Origin: Pollenia angustigena | Lineage: Eukaryota; Arthropoda; Insecta; Diptera; Polleniidae | Length of the DNA stretch: 64,000 nucleotides | NCBI GenBank assembly: GCA_930367215.1 | Contig: OV884056.1 | Coordinates: 87,679,285 to 87,743,284, forward strand | Direction: 5' to 3' | Part shown: piece by piece, positions 52,572 to 63,199 of the stretch | Layout of the letters: every line of letters begins with the position of its first letter | How positions within the stretch are numbered: position 1 is the stretch's first letter | Made by a program: the position numbers and the translations under genes | The notes under the pieces: generated by a model | Database searches by the model: none | What the model was told of the DNA's origin: nothing | The model's input: only the letters and a program-made list of their open reading frames with translations

Positions 52572-53085
52572 TAGGTTGCCGATGGCAGGTGTAAACCCAG
52601 ACTACTTGTTTTTTATCTATACACTTAACCCTCGTGTGTCGGTATTTTTGTCCTTAAATTAATTTATATATATCGTTAACTTAATACGAAAAGGCCCTAA
52701 CTCATAATTTTTCGAAATCGATATTTTTACATATTTCGATAGACCATTACTAGATACACATTCTCGAAAAAAACTCAGATGAATTCGGAAAAAAATACCG
52801 AAGTTATAGCCTAAAAACGAAAAGCCCTAACTCATCTCTTACAATTTTCTAAAGAAAAAAGCCCTAACTCATTTTTGCTGAGGAAACAGCAACAAAGCAT
52901 CAATTTTTATAATCTCTGTTGTTGTTTAGTGTTTGCTTTGCGCGATGTGCTGCTTTTATTTTATTTATTACCTTTGATTCTGCATAGAGCATTAAATGGC
53001 AGTCAGCTGTTTTAGTGCTCCCACCTGTTATATACGCCTTGGCATTTATGTGTGGTAGTGAGTTTAAAAATGCCGTTATAAATTT

Positions 53086-53474
53086 ACCCCCGTATTCAAG
53101 GTATATTTATAGCAGGTAGTCTCGGAAAGCCAGCTGTTTATTTTTTATTTACTTGTTTTGTGATACGAACTGTCAAATGTTGTATAGAAAACAAGTAAAC
53201 AAGTTTTTCGTCTTTATCTTTTGTCTTTTTTGTCTCTTATCAACCCCTTTGCTGTTTGACAGTTTGTATCACATAACAACAATAAAAAGCCCTGTTGTTT
53301 GTTTTATTGTACAATTGTTGTAATCTCGCGGCTACCTGCTATAAATATACCTTGCCCGTATTAATAAAAAATATTTTTGATTTATGAAAGGTTTATTGAA
53401 CAAGTTTTCATAGGAAATTTGTTCAATAAACCTTTTGTAAATCACAAATATTTTCTATGAATATGGGGGTTGAT
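53086..53474. mobile_element. MITE with AACCCCCGTATT ends, split by a CAAGG MITE
   Basis: Left ACCCCCGTATT, then after the insertion AATAAAAAATATTTTTGATT, GAAAGGTTTATTGAACAAG. Right TTGTTCAATAAACCTTTTG, AAATATTTTCTATGAATATG, GGGGGTT. A similar decayed unit is at 29455-29575. It sits at the start of the coding remnant, so the first residues of that frame are MITE-derived. Confidence 0.65.
53097..53354. mobile_element. CAAGG MITE, copy 1
   Basis: 258 bp. CAAGGTATATTTATAGCAGG and CCTGCTATAAATATACCTTG, perfect for 23 bp. Exact 8-bp target duplication cccgtatt at 53089-53096 and 53355-53362. Inner complementary CAAACTGTCAAA / TTTGACAGTTTGTATCA segments. The 8-bp duplication fits hAT or P-type elements. 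Confidence 0.93.
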
Positions 53475-53753
53475 TCAACTTCAGGTCGAAGTAGTGGCGA
53501 CCCTACTGTAAACTTGCTACGGGCATTAGGATACGACTACTCAGGGTTAATTTATTTTAAAACAGATATATGTGGCGAATACGAGCTTCTACCCCAAAGA
53601 ACAAAGTCTGCTAATAAACATATTGAACCTGGCCCCCTTTATACTTCAAAATTGGAAATCTCCAAGAAAAAGTGGGATCACTTGCAAGATTTAAAGAAGT
53701 TGCTGCCCAAAGACTGCCATCACTTTTATGAAAAGTTACCATATAAAAACTAA
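53475..53753 (+). pseudogene. Unassigned transposon-borne coding remnant (C-terminal part)
   Basis: About 93 codons: STSGRSSGDPTVNLLRAL, YDYSGLIYFKTDICGEYELL, then IEPGPLYTSKLEISKKKWDH, LQDLKKLLPKDCHHFYEKLP, stop. Composition is protein-like and the final 'YxSxLxISxKKxxDLxxLxxxLPxxxHxFYxxLP' pattern looks like the tail of proteins found in multicopy insect elements, but I cannot name the family. It lies between the TIRs of 52668-54116, so it is probably the element's own remnant. A 5' portion is missing; the MITE at 53086 may have removed it. Confidence 0.45.
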
Positions 53754-54275
53754 TATATTATGAAGATTTTATTACTTTTCAATGTAATATGATTATAATT
53801 TTTTTAATTTCCTTGTTTCTTTGTCTAAAACATGAATTTCTTTTAAATTACTTTTTGTTCTCGTTAAAAAAAAGCCCCAACTCATTTTTTTTTCAGAAAA
53901 TGCAACAACAAAAAGCCCTTACTCATATTAATAAATAAAAATTAAAAAAAATTAATAAAACTAATATAACACTAAATTTGTAAAGTGTTTTTAATAAAAA
54001 TTGCGTTTAAACAAATTTTGTATCAATATTGCATCTTTTTTTATTTAGTTTTTTCCTTCTCCTGTAAACTATGAAAAACATGAGTTAGGGCCTTTTCGTA
54101 TTAAGTTAACGATATGTAGGTTAAAATTTAATAAAAAAAATTAAATTTAAATGAAGTAATTATGTCTCAGGGAGCTCTTTAAGATATAGGTAGATGAAAA
54201 TTTAAAGAAAAAATTATGAAAGAAAAAAAAGAAGAACTCATTAAAAGAATATGTGACGCGCAAAATAGAAAGGGA

Positions 54276-54510
54276 CCTAAGGGTTTTGTTCAGGAGAGCC
54301 ATTTTAAAGATTTAAATACGTGTATCTTTGGTGTACCATCACTGAGCGTGTTTGTATTGGTCTCATTTGAAAGCGACACATCTCATGACGTCAGGAACGT
54401 GTCAGGAACCTTGAAAACGCGCGTAGGTCGTCTCTACCTCTTGTTTTGTGTAGTTGGTTTTTACTGTTCCCTTTACCTTACTTACCTTTCTCTATGCGCT
54501 GTCACATACT
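54276..54510 (+). repeat. Dispersed repeat, inverted counterpart of 15460-15710
   Basis: Shares GGGTTTTGTTCAGGAGAGCC, ACGTGTATCTTTGGT, AAGCGACACATCTCATGACG and CTCTATGCGCTGTCACATA with the 15-kb copy in opposite orientation. The 111-aa frame across it is not conserved in the other copy. Confidence 0.7.
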
Positions 54511-54846
54511 ATATAAGCAAATTTAAAAGTTTAAGGCAAAGTAAAAGATAAAACTAGGCAGAGCGATTGAGGGAAAAGTATATACATATGTGTAATGTCG
54601 TATTTTCATGTTTTTTATGTTTCAATGCATTATTATATATATTATGATACCCATAATAGTTATCATCAATTTTTAAAAATTAAAATTGGAAATAATAATT
54701 ATTCTTTATAAATAAAATATAAATTTATTCGTACTTATTATTCGCAATTTTTATCGAATAAAAATTATAGCTATTAAGTCCTTGGTTAAAACTCCAGGTG
54801 CCCAGCTTGCTTAAAAAAAGTGTAAATTTCTTGCGCAGTGTTATTA
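54511..54846. other. AT-rich, no gene recognised
   Basis: Nothing identified. Confidence 0.3.
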
Positions 54847-55220
54847 CCCTGCAAATAATAGGACCAGTCCAAACACGCGTGTAAAGAGTAGTCCACAAGG
54901 GACCAGGACTAGTCCACAAGTAACCCAAACGTATGGAAAAAACCTGGTCTATTTGACATTACGATGTCCTAGGAGAGGACCATATAACCCACCTTTGGAC
55001 CACTAAGGAGTAGTTTTAAAACTACTCCATGGTAAACTCAAGAGGATTAGTTTTGAAGTCGTTTAAACACGAAAGCATGTCGTTAAAAAACGAAGACATG
55101 TCGTCTCACTACAAACACTTTTTAACAATGGCATGGTCCATGCTTGCATTACATCGGACTAGTCCATGGAGTAGTCCATTTTATCAAAATGGGTCAGGTG
55201 GTCCAATTTTATTTGCAGGG
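54847..55220 (+). mobile_element. TIR element, 'CCCTGCAAATAAT' family, copy D
   Basis: 374 bp. CCCTGCAAATAATAGGACCA to GGTCCAATTTTATTTGCAGGG, TA on both sides. Nearly identical to copy C apart from the latter's internal duplication, so both moved recently. Confidence 0.92.
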
Positions 55221-55829
55221 TAGTGCCTCTCTATGTATATGTGTGAACGTGCAAAACTGAACAAATACAGATTCTTTTAAATTGTTCCCTTTCTCTCATT
55301 CCTATGTTTCTATTCGATACATCTTGTTTTATTTGATTGCTTATTTTTATTTTTGTAGGGAGTTTTCTGATAAACATCCAAACACATGCTCACTTCTGCT
55401 CGCTACTGTATGTTTTGTATATAACAACAAATAATCAAATGTATGTAGGTATGTACATAAGTATGTATCAACAAAATTTGTATTATTAGAGTGGTAATAG
55501 ACATTTTTTACACAAGAACAATATATTTTTAGATTAACAAATAAAATCAAGGGCGACAAAACTATACAGATAAAGAAACTTAAAATACATAAATAAATCA
55601 TGTAATCGGAGACGAATGCAAGGCCTATTGTATTAATGGGCCTTGGACGAGCCCTTTAATTAGAGTTTTGCAAGATTACAGTGTTGCAAAATGATTCTTA
55701 ACAAACGAAGTAAATAGTGCTTAGCCCTTTTGCGACCGAGTATTATTTTAAAAACTGAAATATTTGGGGTAAATATTTCTGCCTTTTCTGAGACATGGCA
55801 AAAATATAAGTTTTGCATTACTCACAAAT
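55221..55829. other. No gene recognised
   Basis: Ordinary AT-rich sequence; an 84-codon minus frame (55347-55601) is hydrophobic but has no motif or promoter. Confidence 0.3.
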
Positions 55830-56215
55830 CCTGAAATCCTCCTTTTTTCTGGAACATATAATCCCAATAAACATTTTCTTTGGGATATTAAATCCCAATA
55901 AGTCTTTTTGGTGGGGTATAAACCCCAATACAAGGTATATTTATAGCAGGTAGTCTCGGAAAGCCAGCTGGTTATTTTTTATTTGCTTGTTTTGCGATAC
56001 AAACTGTCAAATGTTGTATAGTAAACAAGTAAACAAAGTTTTTTGTCTTTATCTTTTGTCTTTTTTGTCTCTTTTCAACCGCTTTGCTATTTGACAGTTT
56101 GTATCACAAAACAACAATAAAAAGCCCTGTTGTTTGTTTTATTGTACAATTGTTGTAATATCGCGGCTACCTGCTATAAATATACCTTGCCCCAATAAGT
56201 GTTTTTGGTGGCGAT
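55830..56215. repeat. Degenerate ~32-bp minisatellite (ATCCCAATAA...) split by a MITE
   Basis: Units begin CCCAATAA(A/G) and contain TTTT(C/G)TTTGGGATAT or TTTTTGGTGGGG. Four or so lie before the MITE and one (CCCCAATAAGTGTTTTTGGT) after it. The minus frame therefore shows a repeating 'YWGLYP / YWDLIS / LLGLYVP' pattern. Confidence 0.5.
55931..56189. mobile_element. CAAGG MITE, copy 2
   Basis: 259 bp, same 23-bp perfect TIR as 53097-53354. Exact 8-bp target duplication ccccaata at 55923-55930 and 56190-56197. About 95% identical to copy 1 by eye, in the same orientation. Confidence 0.94.
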
Positions 56216-56325
56216 GTGATTTAAAAAAAAAATATATAAAATAAGAAGCTCAACGGTGTTGTGATATTCGTTGTCAAGTAGAATGAATATGCTGACATAT
56301 GCCGTTATTTACATTTCATAACTAA

Positions 56326-56671
56326 AGGCCCAACCATAATATGCATAGCCTTGCTTAAACGACGAAACGTCGGATTTTATTGAGAATAAAATAAATAATC
56401 TTTTATTTACACTAAATTAACGACCTTGAAAGCCTGCATATAGGAAATTATACATATAAACTATTTAGAGTAATCAAAAAAGGTCGATCAACACTTATAA
56501 TGACAAAAAAACATTGATTCTGTACGGAATGTGCGATCTCGGTTTTCTATCTCTCCTCCCATCATTTTCTTAACACAAACGTGAAAAATATGATGATTCG
56601 CTCATTCATTTCTTGTAGGGATGTATTCGCACATTTGCTTAATCCAACTTAAACACATTATGGTTGGGCCT
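56326..56671. mobile_element. MITE with AGGCCCAACCATAAT ends
   Basis: 346 bp. AGGCCCAACCATAATATG and CATTATGGTTGGGCCT; inner GCTTAAACGAC / related GCTTAATCC segments. Flanks TAA / TAC, a near match to a Harbinger-type 3-bp duplication. Interior has ACGACGAAACGTCGG, a short perfect palindrome. Confidence 0.75.
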
Positions 56672-57228
56672 TACTACTTAAACCAGTTTTTAATAAAAAA
56701 TTGTATTGAATATAAAGAAAAGTTGGAAGTTTGAAAATTGGTGGTACGTATTGTCCCAGTAGTTCTGAAAGGATTAAAAAGTAATATTAATTTAATAATT
56801 TTGCTGAAATAAATGATTTGTTACTTCTATTAAAAAACTATGTGCTTATGATTGTATGCATAAGACAATATTAAAATTATGTTGCGCGTTTTTTACTTTA
56901 TTTAGTACTTTTTACGGTTTACTACATGTGTAGTGTATCCGTTAGTATTAGTGTAGTAAGAATGCGCGTGCGAGCATTAAAAAAAATGTATTTTTTAGTG
57001 TGAGTTTAGTAAGCGTTTAGTGGCACAGAGTATACAGAGGCGTCACGAGACAGAAAATATTGTGTTTTTTTCTGTCTTTTTCTTCGAAAGCTGCCCTTTT
57101 TGCGTTTTTTGTTTTGATTATGCAATTTGTGTAGATAGTAGCGGCCTGTTTTTACGCATTGTCACTTCACTAACAAAAAACGTTTTCTTTCTCTTTCTTC
57201 GAAAGCTGCCCTCGTAAATGATTTAGGC
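56672..57228. other. Prat upstream flank
   Basis: Contains an imperfect direct repeat of TCTTTTTCTTCGAAAGCTGC CCT (about 57076 and 57189). No coding motif; short frames are T-rich artefacts. Possibly part of the Prat 5' regulatory region. Confidence 0.4.
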
Positions 57229-57512
57229 CAAGGCCTATCCAATAGGTCTGCTTACTACTACAACAATACAACAATACAAAAAACAACAGGCATTTTGTTT
57301 GTGTAAAATTCCTCGCGGTTGTCAAAATCTTACTACTACATAAGCAAAACAAAAGGAAAAATGTGTTTTGTGTGCATGTATGTGTGGCAAAAAACCAAAA
57401 CAGTAAACAAAAATATACACGTATAAGGAAAATGTAAGCAACTCTTGATATTGTTGAGGAAAAAACCAAATAAACATCTGGCTTCTTAAGCAGACCTATT
57501 GGATAGACCTTG
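57229..57512. mobile_element. CAAGG-type MITE in the Prat 5' flank
   Basis: 284 bp. CAAGGCCTATCCAATAGGTC TGCTTA and TAAGCAGACCTATTGGATAG ACCTTG (one mismatch). Exact 8-bp target duplication atttaggc at 57221-57228 and 57513-57520. It ends ~240 bp before the Prat ATG. Its inner flank AACATCTGGCTTCTT-GCAGAC also occurs at 17366-17395. Confidence 0.9.
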
Positions 57513-57754
57513 ATTTAGGCATTTTTCATACGTCACTTTTTTCATCTCTGTATACTTTGTGTTAGTGGTTGGGTATCTTGTGCGTGTTTTGCAATATTTT
57601 GCGAACATTGATTAGTTATTAAATTAGCAAAAGACAAAGTATTATTGCTTAAATTTAAGGTTTGTTATCATAACATAATAAATTAATTAAATCTTTGAAA
57701 AAATTCAATTTAATTTAAGAAATACCGCACTAAATATAATATTATTTCAAACAC

Positions 57755-59455
57755 ATGGAGGGATTCGTTGATACAAACACCTGTAGAGCAAATGAAAGTA
57801 ATTTTGAAGTACTTGTGGGGGAAGCGTGTAATTCAACAACAAATACTACAACTAATAGTTGCTGTAAAGTAAACGCTACTGTTAGTACAGCTGTAACCAG
57901 CATGTTACAAGAGGGGGCAAACGAGTCTCAATTACAACAGTCTGCGGGTTGCGGTAAAGAGGTAACCGGTCTAACACATGAGTGTGGTGTCTTTGGAGCT
58001 ATTGCTTGTGGTGATTGGCCTACACAAATTGAAATCGCACACGTGATATGTCTGGGTTTAGTGGCCTTGCAACATCGAGGTCAAGAATCCGCTGGCATAG
58101 TTACCAGTGAAGGTAATTGCTCGAAAAATTTCAATATGCATAAGGGAATGGGCATGATCAGCACTCTGTTCAATGAGGATTCTATGAAAAAGTTGAAAGG
58201 AAACTTGGGTATTGGCCATACCCGTTACTCTACCTCTGCTGCCTCAGAGGTTGTAAATTGTCAACCATTCGTTGTGCATACAGCCCATGGTGCCATGGCT
58301 TTGGCGCATAATGGTGAATTGGTGAACAGTGAGTCGTTAAGACGTGAAGTCTTGGGTCGCGGTGTCGGTTTGTCCACACACAGTGACAGCGAATTAATTG
58401 CACAGAGTCTTTGCTGCTGTCCCGAAGGAGTATCCGAAGAGGATGGACCCAATTGGCCAGCTCGTATTCGTCACTTTATGCAATTAGCCCATCTATCTTA
58501 CTCATTGGTTATTATGCTAAAGGATAAAATATATGCTGTGCGTGACATATATGGTAATCGTCCTTTATGTTTGGGCAAAATTGTACCCCTCAATTCAGGC
58601 AATACAAAAGTTGAAGAAGCACCTGCTGAGGGATGGGTAGTATCCAGTGAATCGTGTGGTTTCTTGTCTATAGGAGCTCGTTATGTACGTGAAGTTGAGC
58701 CTGGTGAGATTATTGAACTTACACGAAATGGCTATCGAACCGTGGACATAGTTGAAAGGCCTGAATACAAGAAAATGGCTTTCTGTATTTTCGAATATGT
58801 TTATTTTGCCCGTGGCGATTCAATCTTTGAAGGACAAATGGTTTATTCCGCGCGTATGCAGTGCGGCAGACAATTGGCTAGAGAAGCTCCTATTAAGGCT
58901 GATATTGTCAGTTCTGTTCCCGAGTCGGGCACAGCTGCTGCCCATGGTTACGCCAAAGAATCTGGTTTGGAATTTGCTGAAGTTCTGTGTAAAAATCGTT
59001 ATGTGGGCCGTACTTTTATCCAACCTTCAACCCGTTTGCGTCAGTTGGGTGTTGCTAAGAAATTTGGAGCTCTTTCGGAAAATGTTGCTGGTAAACGTTT
59101 GGTTTTGGTTGATGATTCTATTGTGCGTGGGAATACCATTGGCCCTATTATTAAACTGTTACGTGATGCCGGAGCCGTTGAGGTCCATGTACGTGTAGCC
59201 AGTCCTCCCTTGCAATATCCTTGTTATATGGGTATTAATATACCTACCCACGAGGAATTAATTGCCAACAAATTAAATAACAAGCAATTAGCCCGTAAAG
59301 TTGGAGCAGACAGTTTGGAGTACTTATCCGTCAACGGTTTGGTAACAGCAATAAATTTGAATCGCCAAGCTATGAATCCCAGTAAAAGTGGACACTGTAC
59401 CGCATGCTTAACAGGAGAATATCCAGGTGGTTTACCCGATGAATTAAGTTGGTAG
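57755..59455 (+). CDS. Prat: Amidophosphoribosyltransferase (glutamine PRPP amidotransferase), complete
   Basis: 566 residues in one uninterrupted exon. The enzyme (EC 2.4.2.14) transfers glutamine-derived ammonia to PRPP, giving phosphoribosylamine: the first committed step of purine synthesis, in the cytosol. Residues 1-76 form a low-complexity leader rich in Thr/Asn/Ser/Cys; Cys77 in THECGVFG is the Ntn-type catalytic nucleophile, so 1-76 is a propeptide to be removed. The glutaminase domain follows (QHRGQESAG 107-115, GHTRYST 154-160, HNGELVN 185-191, DIYGNRPL 264-271). The PRTase domain contains [10 protein letters not shown] (387-396) and the PRPP loop [13 protein letters not shown] (449-461). 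Cysteines 344, 490, 548 and 551 match the Fe-S cluster ligands of the PurF type. Start choice: ATG at 57755 in context CACATGG with an in-frame stop just upstream. Drosophila has an intronless Prat and an intron-bearing Prat2; lack of introns here favours Prat. No lesions. Confidence 0.97.
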   Translation: MEGFVDTNTCRANESNFEVLVGEACNSTTNTTTNSCCKVNATVSTAVTSMLQEGANESQLQQSAGCGKEVTGLTHECGVFGAIACGDWPTQIEIAHVICLGLVALQHRGQESAGIVTSEGNCSKNFNMHKGMGMISTLFNEDSMKKLKGNLGIGHTRYSTSAASEVVNCQPFVVHTAHGAMALAHNGELVNSESLRREVLGRGVGLSTHSDSELIAQSLCCCPEGVSEEDGPNWPARIRHFMQLAHLSYSLVIMLKDKIYAVRDIYGNRPLCLGKIVPLNSGNTKVEEAPAEGWVVSSESCGFLSIGARYVREVEPGEIIELTRNGYRTVDIVERPEYKKMAFCIFEYVYFARGDSIFEGQMVYSARMQCGRQLAREAPIKADIVSSVPESGTAAAHGYAKESGLEFAEVLCKNRYVGRTFIQPSTRLRQLGVAKKFGALSENVAGKRLVLVDDSIVRGNTIGPIIKLLRDAGAVEVHVRVASPPLQYPCYMGINIPTHEELIANKLNNKQLARKVGADSLEYLSVNGLVTAINLNRQAMNPSKSGHCTACLTGEYPGGLPDELSW

Positions 59456-59666
59456 AAAAAAAACTTCAAAACAAACAAAAAAAAAAAAAAAGGATTATAC
59501 ATATGTATAAAGGGAAATTTTAAAAAATATCTTTATCCTTTTACGTTTTGAAAATTTATGGAAACTTTAAAGTTTCAGTTTTTAATGTACCTATCTTAAA
59601 AATATTTTTATTGAAACCTTTTTTTTTAGCATAAAAATTGCATTTAAAGTTTAACATTTATTACAA

Positions 59667-59689
59667 AATAAAAAATACTGTATAATAAA
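59667..59689 (+). terminator. Polyadenylation signals of Prat
   Basis: AATAAA at 59667-59672 and 59684-59689, 210-230 bp after the Prat stop, in AT-rich sequence. Either would give a short 3' UTR. Confidence 0.55.
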
Positions 59690-59699
59690 CATACCTCAA

Positions 59700-60445
59700 T
59701 TAAAAAAAAAAATTGCCTCAAAATTAAAATAAAAGTTCTAAACTTTTTATGAAAAAAATTACTTTATTTGCTAAAAGCAATCCTTCTCATTTCTTCTCTA
59801 TCAAAACTATAATTTATTAAATTATTATATTATCCTCACTTTAAACTTTTTTTTTTTACAAATTTAACTGTTTAAAACAACAAAACATATCAAAAACACA
59901 ATAAAAAAGTTAAAAAGCAAGCAAATTAACTCATATCGCCTTTAAAAAATGTTTTAAGTCTAAGAAATATACAAGATGAATATTTTTTGCATTAAATTAA
60001 AAAAAAAAAAAAACTTATTGTTAATAAGTAGGTCCGTTACTTATTTTTCGCTTATTTCTTTAAATTAAACAACCATGTACAATTTTTCTTCTAGTTAGTT
60101 TTTAAGTATATATAAACAACATAAAGGCATTTAATAAATATTTTCAATACAAACTTTCCTTAAAGTTTACTAACAAGTGCAATTACTTTTGTAAAGTTGT
60201 AAAATAATTCGCGGCCTTAGCACAACAAGATTATTACTTCCACGTAGTGTTGGTGCACATTGACCCTTCTTGTTCTAGGGTAGCGAAATATTTGCGTTTA
60301 TCTCTTTAATTTTTAAATCAAACTCTTGACATGTAAATACTTATGTACGTATCGATGGCTTAATCATCCTTATTGTGTAAAATATGCGAATATTTTATTC
60401 CCCCGAACCTTTTTTCGCCCGAACAATAATTTTCTATCGTAAATT
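59700..60445. other. Intergenic, AT-rich
   Basis: No coding motif. 60215-60300 is less AT-rich (GTGCACATTGACCCTTCTTG) but I cannot assign it. Confidence 0.3.
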
Positions 60446-60448
60446 TTT

Positions 60449-60988
60449 ATATCCACACCACAATAGTGGAGAGGGTATTATGCATTTGTGCTGATGTGTG
60501 TTTGGAGATAATTGGATAAAATTTGGGTCATAGGTTCTTATTGGCACAAGGACCAAGCCTATTGAAAATGGGCCGAATCGTAGGACCAAGAGGGAAGATA
60601 GGGGGTAATTTCTTCCTCTCAGAAACTATCAAACCGATTTTAATGAAATTTAAAACATAGATAGAACCATATCTATATGGACACAAAATGTATAAATTTA
60701 AAAAAAAATCGGACCACGAGGGGAGATAGGGGCAATTTCTGCCTCTCAAACCGATTTTAATTAAATTTAAAACATAGATCCATATCTATAGCTTAGCTAT
60801 ACAGTTTAAAAAAAATAGGACCACAAGGGGAGGCACGGGGCAATTTCTGCCTCTCACAAACTTTCAAATCGATTTTCATGAAGTTTATAAACATAGATAA
60901 ATCCATATTTACATGGACACATAAGCATGATGTGTTTTTAAATACATTGGTGTCGGGCTTGACCGACTATACTTTCTTACTTGTTACG
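60449..60988 (-). mobile_element. DINE-1/Helentron-like repeat, subfamily C, copy 2
   Basis: ATATCCACACCACAATAGTG, GAGAGGGTATTATGCATTTG at one end; GTCGGGCTTGACCGACTATA, CTTTCTTACTTGTT at the other. Same blocks as 21414-22058 in opposite orientation. Confidence 0.82.
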
Positions 60989-61736
60989 TATGTGTTCGGT
61001 CGAAATTTAACAGCCGTTAAAGTTAAACAAAAATTGGCAAAACTAAAATAAAAATCATAAGAATCGGTGCAGTTTTGTTACTAGAATTGGACGAAGGAAA
61101 CAAAGATACACAAGAAGAAAACTACGAGTTGCATTAAATCCTTTCCGATTTCCGAGTGCACAGTAAGGAATTAATTTTAATGTAAATTCGTGATATAATT
61201 GCCTTGTTTCTAGTTTTTTTTATTAACATTAAAGAGTAAATAAACCGGTTTCAAAGAAAAATACAGCTATTCCGCTAACCATTAAAATTTGTTCATGCTT
61301 TTGTTTTTTGCTGAAGATGGTCGTCAAAAAGATGGGAAAGTGGCACTTCCATCCAAAGATTTTAAAAATTTCTGCATATCTGGAGAACGGCAAGAACCAA
61401 AGTTTCCAAATTAGCTGCAATCATATTTGTTATCAATTCACAACATCCCACAAAATGTGGGCGGAATTGGACAAGTAGGCGTGACATTTCCAATACAATT
61501 ACATTATAGATTTTTGTAAATCTGGAGACTAGCAAGAGCTAAAATCAAGCATCTTGGTTATCAACACACAACATCCGACAAAATGTGGACGGGATCGGAC
61601 AAATGGTCGTGGCGCACAGTCGATTTATTTATATCAAAAGAACTGTATAGCACCATTGTGAAGGGTATATAAGATTCGGCATAGCTTAATATAGCATTCT
61701 TGGCCGGGTTTTTGAGGTATGGATTAAGTTTAAACT

Positions 61737-63199
61737 CACACTCCTATCGCGAATGTTATGGAAATATGATATATGGGATCAAACCTAAATTCCCATCCCC
61801 AACAAATCGGTATCGCAAATATTTTGGGAGTAAAATTCCTATTGTGAATTATTTGTCAGTGCCTTGTAAACAAAAGTCTCTATTGTGAGTAACTTGTAAG
61901 TGCTTGTATTGTGAAAGGAAAATATACAAAATAAAATACTAAAAAAATATAATAAATAAATAATGAATAGTGTTAATCTTCATTTTCTTTATGTACACTC
62001 CTTCAATAAAAGGAAGAAGTAATTTAATTTAGTCCTACTTTAGAATACAAATTGAAATTTACATGTTCCCTTCTCGTTCACATCAACACTTGTTGGGAAT
62101 TTATTTATTAAAAAAATTCGCGGGAGTAAATATTGGCGATGCCAAATTTTTTAAGTTTGGGAATTCATTCCCGAAAAATTTGTTATGGGAATCACTCACA
62201 ATACGAAATAAAACAAGTTAGAGTGCTATATTTGGCTGTGCCGAATCTTTGATACCCTCCACCGACAGTTTGAATGTTTAAGGAGTAATATTTGTATGAT
62301 GTTATTATTATCTTAAACTGTGGCGATTTGTTATTAATTATGGTTTTAGGTGTACTAAACTGTTTTCCGGGAGTAGGGTTTCTATGGGGCCTAGGGTAAA
62401 TTATGAACCGATCTTCACGAAATTTCACAGTATCATTTATAGTCCTATAAAACTGTGACGAGCCAAAATTTGTTATGATTGCATTATTTTTTACGGTTTT
62501 AGGCGTACTAAACTGTTTTCCGGTAGTAGGGTTTATATGGGGCCTAAGGTAAATTATATACCGATCGTCACGAAATTTCCCAGTGTTATTTATAGTCCTT
62601 AAAAACTGTGACGCACCTAATTTTGTTACGCTAGCGTTATTTTTACGGTTTAATGCGTACTAAACTGTTTTCCGGGAGTATTGTTTATATGGGGCTTCGG
62701 GTAAATTATGGACGGATCTTCACGAAATTTAACAGCGTGATTTCCAGTCAAATAAAACAAATTTTTGCAAAATCTTATCTCATTCCGTGCCTTGTTCTAG
62801 CATTTATGTTATTTTTTGTAACAAAATTATCAATTTTTTTAGGTGGTGGTTCCACATTTTGATTCATAGCTCTGGTCCTACTGAACCGATTTTGCTGGAT
62901 TTCAATCCCAAACTGCTTAGGATAACTACAAGCAATTTGACACCAAGTTTGTTCATTTCTTTTGAGTTGTTCGAAAGTGAGCGTGTTTTCAACAAACGGA
63001 CAGACAGACGGGCATGGCTAAATCGACTTAGAATTACTCAAGGACCCATAATATATATACCTTATGGGGTCTGAGATGAATAATAAAAAAGTTTCACACG
63101 GAACGACAAACTTAATATACCCTCTTCACAACTAATTGTGGTGGAGGGTATAAAAATATGGGAATATTTTCATGGGAGTAGTTGTTTGCGATAGGGGTG
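61737..63199. mobile_element. Element with CACTCCTATCGCGAA / CGATAGGGGTGT ends, hosting a Helentron
   Basis: CACACTCCTATCGCGAATGT on the left and GTTTGCGATAGGGGTGT on the right are the ends seen on the hairpin MITE at 36861-36989. Internal TATCGCAAATATTTTGGGAG supports the relation. Most of the right half is the subfamily B Helentron. Confidence 0.6.
62212..63157 (+). mobile_element. DINE-1/Helentron-like repeat, subfamily B, copy 2
   Basis: AACAAGTTAGAGTGCTATAT, TTGGCTGTGCCGAATCTTTG to CAACTAATTGTGGTGGAGGG TATAAAA. Near-complete; same three internal blocks as 35803-36735. The 95-aa and 69-aa frames inside are repeat translations seen in both copies. Confidence 0.85.

Larger units (their letters stand above)
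48357..52588. mobile_element. Small TIR element (CTGCCATCGGCAA) filled by four later insertions
   Basis: Ends CTGCCATCGGCAA and TTGCCGATGGCAG are perfect complements. The left end is interrupted after 7 bp by a hAT, so it is read across 48357-48363 and 49501 onward. Exact 8-bp target duplication gtgtaaac at 48349-48356 and 52589-52596. Native sequence totals about 200 bp: the rest is hATs at 48364-49492, 49572-50257 and 50304-52087 and the TIR element 52146-52571. The uninterrupted site is present in a paralogous repeat at 18612-18645. Confidence 0.88.
52668..54116. mobile_element. TIR element with iterated AAAGCCCTAACTCAT word
   Basis: Left ATATCGTTAACTTAATACGA, AAAGGCCCTAACTCAT. Right ATGAGTTAGGGCCTTTTCGT, ATTAAGTTAACGATAT. 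This is a ~36-bp TIR with one mismatch. AAGCCCTAACTCAT recurs at ~52817, 52859, 53872 and 53912. It contains a protein-coding remnant (53457-53753) and a nest of two MITEs. No clear target duplication. The palindromes at 33843 and 39112 are related by their ends. Confidence 0.7.

Noticed and set aside
52380..52574. 64-aa frame (MVYSRGLVLKSFK...) repeated at 43145 and 55029, seemingly a conserved protein family
   Set aside because: All copies are the same TIR element and the frame includes the terminal repeat; identity reflects recent transposition.
53097..56189. P-element assignment for the CAAGG MITEs on the basis of 8-bp duplications
   Set aside because: The ends do not resemble the 31-bp P-element TIR, and hATs also make 8-bp duplications; superfamily left open.
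58752..59198. 148-codon open frame inside Prat in another frame
   Set aside because: It overlaps the conserved Prat domain in a different frame; no family motif; a shadow of the real gene.
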